Shown piece after piece: positions 55,553-64,000 of a stretch of 64,000 nucleotides of DNA. A program made the position numbers and the translations under genes. Below the pieces are notes generated by a model. The model worked only from the letters and a program-made list of their open reading frames with translations. It ran no database searches and had not been told where the DNA came from. Origin of the DNA: Toxonevra muliebris (lineage: Eukaryota > Arthropoda > Insecta > Diptera > Pallopteridae); NCBI GenBank assembly GCA_963691655.1, contig OY829327.1, positions 59,284,079-59,348,078 of the forward strand. The letters run 5' to 3'. Positions within the stretch are counted from its first letter, which is position 1, and the number at the start of each line of letters is the position of its first letter.

Positions 55553-56641
55553 AATTTTTGATGTGTAAACATTTAAGCTCACTCATGGGCAAAATTTCAA
55601 ATGTGTAAAATTTAAGAATAACTGTAACGTCAGATGTAAGATAACTGTAACGTCCAGTTCCCCTCTCGCTCACACTACTGCGCGGCATGACTGTGCTACT
55701 CTAAACAACAAAGAGAAGAGAGGGAGAAATTAAAATACGAGCGGAGTTTGTTTGTTTGTGTTTCGATCAATTTACTCACACGAAAACAAAATGTGTGTGT
55801 ACATTTATTCGTGGAAGAATTATTTGTTGGTGTTAAACGTGTGGAGATCGACTATACCATACAAGCAGAGAAGTCGCCGTAGCAAACACAGGCGTTTGAT
55901 AGGTTTTGCATTCGGTTAGTTAGATTGGATTAAAATTAAATATTTTTTAAAATATAAAAATAATACAAAATGATAAGTAATAAGGAATCTAGGTTTCAAT
56001 ATAAACAAAATATAGTGATAATGATAGCAAACCACGGCATTATAAAAATTTTGCTGTTAAGGCAAATCTCTTTGCGATGCTTTTAAAAAGTAGTGGGGTG
56101 ACTGGTCACCCCTGTTGCCTTTCTAAGGTTAAATGCGGAAAGCAGTTATCGTCGACTGAGAATTGATTTGGAGTATGTGTGTACAAATTCATATACCTAT
56201 ACGCCAAATAAATTCTCAGGCGACGTTATGTAAAATTTTCACATCTAATAAAATTTCAAATCTACAGGAAGAAAAACTTAAAGCGCGGAAAAAAAGATGC
56301 AATTACAGCTGGTGCAATTGCAAAATATTTTTGCTATCACAACAACAAATATATGCGATATGGAATAAAAATTTGCATTTATAATGATGTAAGACCAATT
56401 GCAATTTATAGTGAATTGGGCTCTTATATATAAAAGATAATGATATGTAATAAATTTTTAAGTTTATAAAAGAATTGTTTTAGTTTGAATTATTTACCTA
56501 AGCATATAAGTAGATTATACATCAAATCCCTATATATGGCTATACATAAGTATGTGAGCTTATGTATATGGAATTCAGTTAGCTTAACTGTTTATACATC
56601 AAATATCTTGCGTGCCTTGCACACACCTCCATTGTTTTTTA
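55553..56641 (+). repeat. Dispersed 1.2-kb repeat, copy B
   Basis: Matches copy A (30,050-31,260) through its length with small indels, including the 76-bp mini-MITE at the same site. Confidence 0.8.
56150..56225 (+). mobile_element. 76-bp palindromic mini-MITE, copy 3
   Basis: Same orientation and same TTAT flanks (56,146-56,149 and 56,226-56,229) as copy 1. It was therefore inherited with the surrounding repeat rather than inserted anew. Confidence 0.8.
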
Positions 56642-56799
56642 AATCTGCTAGCAGACTCGAGAAAATGCGATTTTTTAGAGTTTTTTTTTTAAAATGGAAC
56701 GCTAATCGGTAGAGCTGAAATATTTTGGGAATAATCATAAAATAAACCGAGAACCTTAATGCATTAATTACTCGGGACAATTGATTTTTTTTTACTTTC

Positions 56800-57060
56800 A
56801 ATTCATTAATACTTTTTATTGGCAAAATTTATATTAAAGAGTAAGTAATTAAGAATAATGTTACACTTTTTACACTCAAATAAATGACGGGGTAAGAATG
56901 TTGCCCTGCAAATTAGTTGTTTCTGACAGAGTAGCATTATAAAGTTCTTTTCTTGCACTAAAAATGCAACATTTTGGCAGGGTTGATTAAAAAATTGTTG
57001 CCATAGCACGAGGTAAAAAAAAATGCAACATTTTGTTAAAAAAAGAAAACGCTATTAGAG
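56800..57060 (-). repeat. Relative of the repeat interrupted at 17,456
   Basis: The reverse complement matches 17,370-17,455 plus 18,204-18,240. It contains the uninterrupted junction ACCCCGTCATTTA..GTGTAACATT. The terminal-like piece AAAGAAAACGCTAT (about 57,043) also occurs at 18,345. Confidence 0.65.
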
Positions 57061-58138
57061 TTACTCTCGATCAGAGTTATTTTAAGGTGCCCTGCACTTT
57101 CTTGGTTAAAATTTTTCTGACATCTATTTAAAGGCTTCAAGTACAAGAAAAAATTTGCAGCTTCATGGAAGACGTTTTGAAAATCGTCAAACGCAATGGC
57201 GTGCGTGATTGCAGCTCACAGGAACATCTAAAAAAATACCATTAGAAAAATTATAACTGAACTCTCAGGACATGCTGAGATTATTTTGTTTGACCAATTC
57301 ACAAAAAATTAGTTTTTTCAAAAATTGGACTTTTTCGTAAAAACAAAGTTCCAAATTGAGGAAAGAATTAACCAAACTTACATCCTGGAGTCATTGTAAT
57401 GTAGAAGAACATATTTAAATTTCACTTATAGTGCACGCTAATGACAAAAAACTTGTTTTGAGAAAAACTGGTTTAAAGTTTTAACTATCGGTTTTTAACA
57501 TATAAAATATACTTCTTCTTCTTTATAATGGCTGACCATAATTTACAAGTTTATAGGTTACAGTCACCAAGGACTAATAGTTATTAATTAGTAGATGCTA
57601 AACAAAGGCACAGCTAAGCCTTTCTAAACGGCTGAAAGAGAAACCGCAGCACTGCGCGATCGCGTTGGACTGTCTGAATACTAAACATAAACTGTGTTGC
57701 ATAAAGCAATTTTTTTATGGTGCTGGTTGCGAATGTGCCAGAATTGTATTTAGGAATATAAAATTTGGCAAAACATATTCTACAGACTGTTTGAGGTATT
57801 TTAATATTAAAAGCTGAACGGTTTCAAATTCCCCGCAAAAATCAGCTCATTCCCCGATTCCCCGCATTAAGTAAAATTCCCCGCAAATCGGGGAATTCCC
57901 TGCAAGCTGGCATCACTGAATGGTTCCTTCATTTAAATTAGAGCGAAAACTCGAAAGTCTTCGAGTTTAAATGAGGACCCTTATTTATAAAGCTTGTGTA
58001 AAAAATGAGCCGTTTTTAAGAAATCTTGCTCACCGACTTTGGAAATACAGTTTTATGAAAAACGCGTTCAAAGTTTTAAAAGTTCTTTACACATAGTGAA
58101 TTCGTCTTTAGAAATATGCATGTAACTTCAAGAATAAC
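57061..58138. other. Non-coding DNA with a hAT-like end
   Basis: Apart from the terminus at 57,825-57,918 (listed separately) no gene or repeat is recognised. Confidence 0.35.
57825..57918 (+). repeat. hAT-like right terminus with iterated ATTCCCCGC
   Basis: The minus strand reads CAGTGATGCCAGCTTGC from 57,918 inward. ATTCCCCGC-type units occur at about 57,829, 57,849, 57,858 and 57,879, with an inverted GGGGAAT at 57,891. CAGTGATGCCA starts are typical of hAT elements. Confidence 0.45.
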
Positions 58139-58275
58139 TAGAAGGCCATTTGTTTCCCTTTTGCGTGTATGATGCTGCCCAAAATTGCTTAAATCCTTAT
58201 TTCGCCATTCTTGTGCTTCTTCTGACATCATGCCAATTGGGGGAGGGGCATTATTTATGATGTCAGCATCGTGGT
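58139..58275 (-). pseudogene. Relic 1 of an unassigned conserved domain
   Basis: On the minus strand the frame reads ADIINN, then PIGMMSEEAQEWRNKDLSNF and HHTRKRETNGLL. It aligns with the frame at 59,597-59,860 (ADIIKSISLPIG, MSEEALEARNKDFRN, FHTRKMSREKQ). The pattern PIGxMSEEAxExRNKDxxxxxxxHTRKxxR appears, from memory, in uncharacterised transposon-associated proteins of arthropods. I cannot name the family or its activity. Only about 45 codons are preserved here, with no start and no clear continuation in either direction. The neighbouring copy 1.4 kb away in the same orientation suggests two insertions or an internal duplication of one old element. Confidence 0.5.
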
Positions 58276-59203
58276 TTAATATTTACAAGCTGTAAATCTT
58301 TGTTGACTTGGGTTTTAGAGGTAACGACAACGTTATGTTGCAATTCTTCCCCTTTTCCACTGCTTTGCTTATTTTTTTTTTATTTCTCAGCACTGCTCCT
58401 CATCACATTTTATTTCGTCTATTGTATTGTCAAATACGTGGGCCTTCACAGCCGACAATGTTCCAGTAGAGAAGTTTTCATTGTGCCAAATTAAAAAAAG
58501 TATGCGTTTAGAGCCTAAAACATATAATAAACAATAAACGGGCAAAAACGGGCAGATCATTTTGGTGGTTCACAATAACAATAAGCCAAGTTAATAAACA
58601 AAACAAGAATTGGACCGGATCCGCTTGGATCCCAAAAGATGCATTCCTTGAAACTATAGTATATAGCACTTCAAATATGCTACCACAAATGTTAACTTCT
58701 ACAATTTCTATTTCTATTAAACTAGATAAACACAGGCCACAAACTTTTTTTTTTAGTAAATACATACCTTCTGCTTTCAATAAAAACTTTAACTTATAAA
58801 TCATTTATTAATCAACTAATTTAATATTGGCAAAAAACACACACTGGGTAATTAGGCGCCAAGTTCTTTCAATGCACTTGCTGCAACGTATGTTACATTT
58901 GACAGCTAACAGCTGTGCGAATATTGAAAGCAAAAAAAAAGTAAAAACGGTAATTTGCTCAGTGGAGTATCAGTAATCGATACAATGCAAAACATTTATC
59001 GATTTAAAAGTTTTAAATTTCGAATTAAATGCCGCTAGATCACTGATTTCGACCAGTGTGCGTTGGCTACAGTCGAGTTGACATATTTTGTTCACAATGG
59101 TCCCCACAATTTTTTACCGCTTATAGCTACGCGTTAATTAAAAACTGCATTATTGTGAATGATCGGTATATCCAGATCTGGTAGGTCTGACCAATAGTGT
59201 TAG

Positions 59204-59310
59204 ACGACCTCAATAGCCTTTCACCCAGAAGGTTACGGGTTCCATTCCCGTCTTGGTCTGGTGGTTAATTCCCATAAACATTTTATATTCACTATCGATA
59301 TGAAGTGAAT
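59204..59310 (+). repeat. SINE copy with deleted head
   Basis: GACGACCTCAATAGCC is followed, after loss of most of the box-A part, by GGTTCCATTCCCGTCTTGG and TATTCACTATCGATATGAAG. These match the SINE at 28,746. Confidence 0.7.
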
Positions 59311-59596
59311 GAGAATTAAAAAATAATTTGGGTGATTTAATGATAGGTTTTAATTAACAACATATTATTTTTGCTAAAAATTGTTGTTTGGCTACAAAGT
59401 GTATGAAATTTAAATCCAACTAAGTTTCGCGAAATGAATTAAAATGAGAAGTAGCTTTTTCAACACCTAGAAAAAAATTAAATTGTAAAACGTTTTACGT
59501 ACAGTTATCATTCAAATGACTATAGTACCAACAGAAAAGTTTCAATCAATCTCCGAGTCAAGATTGTCATAAAGTGTTCTGTCTGCAATTGGTTTA

Positions 59597-59866
59597 TCAG
59601 ACTGTAACTTTTTTGGTCTTGATTGGAGTTTCTTTAAATTGATGTGATAAATGGACCCGATGGCAGTAGTAATAAATTAAAAAGATCTCGTATTGTTTTT
59701 CACGCGACATTTTCCGTGTATGAAACTCCCTGAGGTTTCTGAAATCTTTATTTCGTGCTTCCAGGGCTTCTTCAGACATTATTCCTATAGGAAGCGAAAT
59801 ACTTTTTATTATATCTGCTGCATGTATCAAAATCCAGCCATTCTTTGTTCTATTACAATTTTTTCA
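59597..59866 (-). pseudogene. Relic 2 of an unassigned conserved domain
   Basis: The minus-strand frame begins upstream with TKNGWILIHAADIIKSIS. It continues LPIGIMSEEALEARNKDFRN and REFHTRKMSREKQYEIFLIY, then ends in a basic tail KETPIKTKKVTV with a stop at 59,597. It is better preserved than relic 1 at 58,139. The last part matches the expected region before a C-terminal Lys-rich end. No catalytic motif, zinc ligand set or membrane segment is visible. I infer a C-terminal module of a transposon protein. That the sequence recurs twice within 1.5 kb shows it belonged to a repeated element rather than a host gene. Function unknown. Confidence 0.5.
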
Positions 59867-61440
59867 TTATTCGCTGAGTTTGCTGATAAAATTGAACAAA
59901 ATATGGCCCACCTTGCTTCTCTTTTCTTCATTTCCATTGCTACAGAGACCAAATTTAGTAAGCACGTATTTTAAAATTACTGAAAACGAAATATTCCACA
60001 TAAAACTTTGTTCACAACATTGATTAATTAGTCAAAAATAAGTTAACAAACATTTCTAAATTTTATAAAAAGTTAAGTACATATCTGAGACTTTAAGAGA
60101 CACTCAAAAAATCTTTGCAATTTCGCTTATATATTTTTTCCACGAATTTTAGTAATTCACAAAAAGACAGTGCAATTTGTTTTACTTTAATTGTAAAATA
60201 ATTCAGCGACTTTGACTTTTGCAGTTTCATAAAGGTTGGTTATTTATTCCTAAAATTATTGCTCATACTAAATACCTGGTCCTTCGATAAATTCGTAGTA
60301 AATTAAGACTTTTGTCATGTTAATTTTTTGTTATGCTTGTGAATTTGCCGTTATGTTTTCATGAAATAAATTTTTTTTGTTTTTTTTCCTTTAGATTCTT
60401 TGGTTTTACAGAAACTAAAAATTCGGTGTGCCTTACGAAGACTTATGTCCTTCATTGTATTCAAAATATATCCGTTATTATTAGTTTATATTAGCTGTGT
60501 TTTATTCGCCAGTCAGTTCATCATGTGCGAATAAAACGACCAAGTTGTTAAATCTCTTTTTTGTTATAATGTTATTCACAATGAAACTGCTCAACAGCTA
60601 GAGCTGAAACATTTTAATGGATCCCAGTCATTGCGGTCAATCGCGAGCTTTATTTTTGGTTTTTACTCATCATAAGAATATTTAACGATGATTTTAACTT
60701 ATTTTCACCGCCAGACATTTCATGCTTCTTATTTTGCTATTAGTAGTTCACAATAGAATTTGATGTAGTTAAACAACTTGTTAAGTATACATAACACCTA
60801 TAATTATACCTGTTATCTCTGCCGCTTTGTTGTTGTTTTCCCATACAATTATCGCTGCTATTTATACATAACTAGAAGCAAGTGGCGAATAAAACGCAGC
60901 TATTATTATATTACTTTGAGTCCTGAAAGTTTTTTTTAAATTAATTTATTTTTAAAAATACATAGTAGGTCATTTCGTGACCTTAGGAATACAAGTGTGA
61001 TTTTTTCTTAGGATAACAGAGGTGTTAAAATGGCGGAAAAAATTTTGTTAGTTTTTCAAAATTGTGTTAATTGCGTTACGTAATATGTGAACGGCCCCTT
61101 GGCTAAATAGCGCTTTAACGGTACACTGTTGTTGTGATGACTACATTTAGGATGTTATACATTACTTGAGGTAAGAGAAGGAAGTTTCGGCAGTGCTCGA
61201 TTTAAAAGAGTGGTTAAAAATACATTAGATTCAATCATAACCAGAAAATTGTAATTTTGGGAGTTACGACACCTCTATTTATATATATATATATATATGG
61301 TATGATATATGACTATTTTCGAGGGTGCAAGAATCGGGCGTCAGAGTTGAGCCGGAAGTTGAATGAGACCGGAAATTCTCGGATTTTCCAATAGGTTCAA
61401 TAGGTTTCATGGATACAGTAGAGTTGGAAATACAATTTGG
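59867..61440. other. Non-coding AT-rich DNA
   Basis: No coding frame or terminal structure recognised. A (TA)n run lies at 61,278-61,297. Confidence 0.4.
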
Positions 61441-61455
61441 GCCCTTAAGGGTTAA
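61400..61455 (-). repeat. piggyBac-like terminus
   Basis: The minus strand reads TTAACCCTTAAGGGCCC from 61,455. The element would extend to lower coordinates; its partner end was not found. Confidence 0.4.
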
Positions 61456-61596
61456 TTTTCATTTAAAAGAAACTGGATTTAATCCATTCTTAAATGATAA
61501 AGTTATATAATGAAAAACTTAAAAGTTAGAAAAAATTAAAAAAAAAAAAATATTTAAACAAAATGCCCCAAAATATTGGGAGATATGGGCTGCTGT

Positions 61597-62171
61597 TTTC
61601 AGTCACCAGTGAGCAAAAAGATTAACTCTTTGCTCGATGACGATTTAATGAAAAGAAAACAAAGTTCTGGCAAAAAAAATTTTTCCTATTGTAGTATATA
61701 AAATATTTTATTTAAAAAAAACTTACATTTAAAATAAGAAATACTTAGACTACAGAATTTATTTTTACTATTTATATAATGATAAAAAGTGGTATTGATC
61801 GGACTTCAATGTGGTAATTCGCCGATGAATTGTCGTGTAAGTCAACGCCACCCATATGCGCATTATAGTCCGCAATGGCTTGAGGAATGTTGGTGATGAC
61901 GAGGTTTTCTTTCTTGCGATCGTACCGTTTCGCTTGACCAAAAAGTTCCCCGGTTTGTTATGACCGTGACTTCAGCGTTATCTTTCCATTGAATCAGTAG
62001 AACTTGCTGGCTGGAATCGAACAATGCAAAGGAGTCACCCTTTTGCTTCACCCCAGATACGTGAGCACTATCAACTCTGTTCTTACGAACAGTTTCTGAT
62101 GCAAAATCGAACGAACAATGGAAAACTTTTCCATGAATTCATTATACATTTTTGTTCACTGGTGACTGAAA
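61597..62171 (-). mobile_element. 575-bp element with 23-bp inverted ends around a piggyBac relic
   Basis: TTTCAGTCACCAGTGAGCAA at 61,597 is mirrored at 62,149-62,171 with one mismatch over 23 bases. The inside carries transposase remnants. No TTAA lies directly at these ends, so they may be subterminal repeats of an originally longer element. Confidence 0.65.
61775..62100 (-). pseudogene. piggyBac-type transposase, C-terminal part
   Basis: Reading on the minus strand, the relic starts ASETVRKNRVDSAH, corresponding to the GTxRKNR block. It continues KQKGDSFALFDSSQ and IQWKDNAEVTVITN, the block where the transposase core reads W-D-N..V..N. A frameshift near 61,955 then leads to KRYDRKKENLVITNIP and IADYNAHMGGVDLHDN, which carries the third catalytic Asp in MGGVD (about 61,845). 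It ends NYHIEVRS near 61,790. The first two catalytic Asp residues and the C-terminal zinc finger are missing. These ordered motifs are characteristic of piggyBac-family transposases, which cut and paste at TTAA. Confidence 0.8.
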
Positions 62172-62786
62172 TCACCACCATTTTTCAAATTTACTTCGTA
62201 CTTCAAGCACATATCGAGCCATGATCGCGAAATTATCGTAAGCGCCATTTTTTCGAAAATTGTTTTTTGATCGCAAATAAAACTTGAGCACAAGGCGCAC
62301 CTTTCTACAAAATTTTAAATGTCAGAAGTGAGTAATGGCCAAGAAAATGAGTGGTGAATTTTATCGTTTAACATGTTTGCATGTACGCGTGATTGGGAGC
62401 ATTCAGAAGGTACAGCTGTTGCGCAACTGTACTCCAATATAGTATTTTAAACAATCCAATTATAAGCAAATTTATCTGTTTAATGTTATTCAATTCATAT
62501 TATGAAGTTTGTCGTTCATTTATACAGTGAGTACGGCTTAGCCGATAAATCACGGCCGGTAGCAAGTAAAAACAAAGCGGCAGCGCGAAGTTGACTGTAA
62601 GCCGCACGGCGCAGGTTTCTGCCTCATAGTTAAAAAAATATATATACATAAGAAAATATACATGATATCTGCCGAAGATACAGTTTCAATTCAATACACA
62701 ATTGGCGAGTGTATTTAATAATAGATATCTTATATTATTTTTGTCTTTGATAAAATTAAAATTTTTTCACTTTTTTTGTTTCTCAA
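62172..62786. other. Non-coding DNA
   Basis: A GC-richer patch at 62,540-62,620 is unassigned; the remainder is AT-rich and without structure. Confidence 0.35.
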
Positions 62787-63090
62787 AAAATTTATTTATT
62801 TATTTATTTATTTATTTTAAAAGTTTAAACTTATAATAAAATTGTACATATAAATTATTATGCAGTGGCACTGACTGCTATGGTCTTCGGCCAGTTTGTC
62901 TTCTTTTTAGTAACATGATAGTGTTTTATATATTCGATTGGTTTACTATTTGTAATTGATGGATTAGGTTAATTTTTTTGTATCGGACCATTTGTTTGTT
63001 TTTAATGAAATCGCAGTTTTTGATGATGTGTTCAACTGTTAGTATTCCGTTGTTGCAGAGTTGGCATGTGGGTGGATTTTGCTTAGGGCG
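62787..63090 (-). mobile_element. 3' end of a non-LTR retrotransposon
   Basis: On the minus strand a short coding end is followed by about 170 bases of 3' UTR and an (AAAT)n tail, seen on the plus strand as TTTA repeats at 62,787-62,817. It is severely 5'-truncated. Confidence 0.75.
62955..63090 (-). pseudogene. C-terminal zinc knuckle of a retrotransposon protein
   Basis: The minus-strand frame reads PPTCQLCNNGILTVEHIIKN and CDFIKNKQM, then KKINLIHQLQIVNQSNI and a stop at about 62,955. The spacing CxxCx8-9HxxxxC is that of the knuckle at the very C-terminus of many non-LTR reverse transcriptases. The RT and RNase H parts expected upstream are absent, consistent with strong 5' truncation. 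It contributes no function here. Confidence 0.7.
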
Positions 63091-63790
63091 ATGTTACACG
63101 ATCAATGTTTTGCTGTCAAACAATGCAATTGTTGTTGCTTTGAAAAATGAACACTGAGCAAAAGAGAGGATGAACACATTTCACTTCAAATTTTTTTACT
63201 GTCGAAAAAAACCTACATCACTTCAAATAAAATGGGGTTGCTGAAGATACACTGTTGCATTTTATTGGAAAATACTAATATTTTATGAAAAATACTAGAC
63301 TTTTTATTAACTTATAAATACATTTTTTTCTTTGCCTCCCTTTGCGTTGTTTGGCTTTTGTTTGTTTGTAAAAATGAGTGCTGTTTAAAAAATTACTTAA
63401 TAATTTTTATAAATCATAGTAATTCAATGGCCAAGTAACAAAGTGGCGGAGCTTATTTTAATAGTTCGCAAATTTTAAAGATTTCTTTTCTGCGTTTTTC
63501 ATTAATAAATGCAATATTTTTTGTATAATTTGTGGCTATTTCCACCGACATTATCTCATATTGTCATTATAATTATTTTCCATCGAATTCCATTCCAATT
63601 GTTGAATTTTCATTCACTCCAAAAAACAATAAAATACTTTTTAGTTGGAAAAACATAGTTGCAGATAAAAGTATTAAAAAAAACATTCAGGAAAAAACTG
63701 ATAGTGTAAGGCTGATGTTACACGGTCAATGTTTTGCTGTCAATGTTTTCTGTTCTTACTCTCTTTTCATCGTTTTCTTTGATGCCCTGT
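63091..63790. repeat. MITE-type repeats and AT-rich spacer
   Basis: GATGTTACACGATCAATG at 63,091 and the fuller copy at 63,709-63,792 (GATGTTACACGGTCAATG to GATGCCCTGTTA) belong to the family seen at 26,246. The sequence between has no supported gene. Confidence 0.55.
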
Positions 63791-64000
63791 TAAGAATAAC
63801 TGTAACGTAAGATGTAAGATAATTGTAACGTCCAGTTCCCCTCTCGCTCGCACTACTGCGCGGCATGACTGTGCTACTCTAAACAACAAAGAGAAGAGAG
63901 AGAGGAAATAAAATACGAGCGGAGTTTGTTTGTTTATGTTTCAATCAATTTACTCACACATATGTACATACGAAAACAAAATGTGTGTGAACATTTATTC
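63791..64000 (+). repeat. Dispersed 1.2-kb repeat, copy C, cut by the window end
   Basis: TAAGAATAACTGTAACG onward matches 30,110 and 55,614. It starts exactly where the preceding MITE-type repeat breaks off (TGTTA), so one of the two interrupted the other. Confidence 0.8.

Noticed and set aside
1..64000. CRISPR array or bacterial operon
   Set aside because: No regularly spaced direct repeats; all recognisable genes are eukaryotic transposable elements.

Overview
The window is AT-rich, intron-poor-looking eukaryotic DNA. Several signs point to a fly (Diptera, probably a cyclorrhaphan such as a tephritid; genus not determinable). These are dense ACATACATATGTACATA-type simple sequence, BEL/Pao, R1-like and LOA-like retrotransposons, a tRNA-derived SINE, and Tc1/mariner, piggyBac-like, hAT-like and Transib-like DNA elements. 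I find no intact host protein-coding gene. Almost every recognisable reading frame belongs to a transposable element, and nearly all are broken by frameshifts, stops or truncation. The window therefore reads as a long intron or intergenic stretch acting as a transposon graveyard.

Layout. 0-1.2 kb: 3' end of an R1-like non-LTR retrotransposon. 1.2-12.7 kb: AT-rich non-coding DNA with repeat ends, including a 661-bp TA-flanked element (7.46-8.13 kb) built around six copies of a 17-bp motif. 12.7-18.4 kb: a cluster of DNA elements: a 519-bp TIR element with 6-bp target duplication and a conserved small reading frame, a 919-bp Transib-like element with 5-bp duplication, a broken Tc1/mariner element, a SINE piece and a TTAA-flanked MITE. 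19-29 kb: piggyBac-like and hAT-like termini, a possible first-exon/promoter zone on the minus strand (21.1-22.3 kb), a second iterated-motif element (25.8-26.05 kb), a foldback repeat (26.9-27.7 kb) and a tRNA-derived SINE (28.7-29.06 kb). 29.7-37.3 kb: a 151-bp tandem duplication, a 1.2-kb dispersed repeat, a 1-kb palindromic element, a Tc1 relic and a second copy of the 6-bp-TSD family. 37.4-44.5 kb: an antisense fragment and a longer sense copy of one LOA-like retrotransposon, a foldback element split by a hAT-like MITE, and a 5'-truncated CR1/Jockey-type retrotransposon.

45.7-55.4 kb is the clearest structure. It is a degenerate BEL/Pao retrotransposon (gag, zinc knuckles, RT, RNase H, integrase) whose integrase is split by a second, very young LTR element at 50,102-54,272. 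That element has two 556-bp LTRs that read identically, a perfect 5-bp target duplication (AAAGC) and a primer-binding site matching tRNA-Tyr. It has no recognisable gag or pol, so it must have been mobilised in trans.

55.4-64 kb: a second and a third (window-truncated) copy of the 1.2-kb repeat, two relics of an unassigned conserved domain (58.2 and 59.7 kb), a piggyBac transposase relic inside short inverted repeats (61.6-62.2 kb) and the 3' end of another non-LTR retrotransposon (62.8-63.1 kb, minus strand).

All family assignments are from motif recognition by eye; no database search was run. Coordinates of element ends are exact only where a target duplication is quoted.
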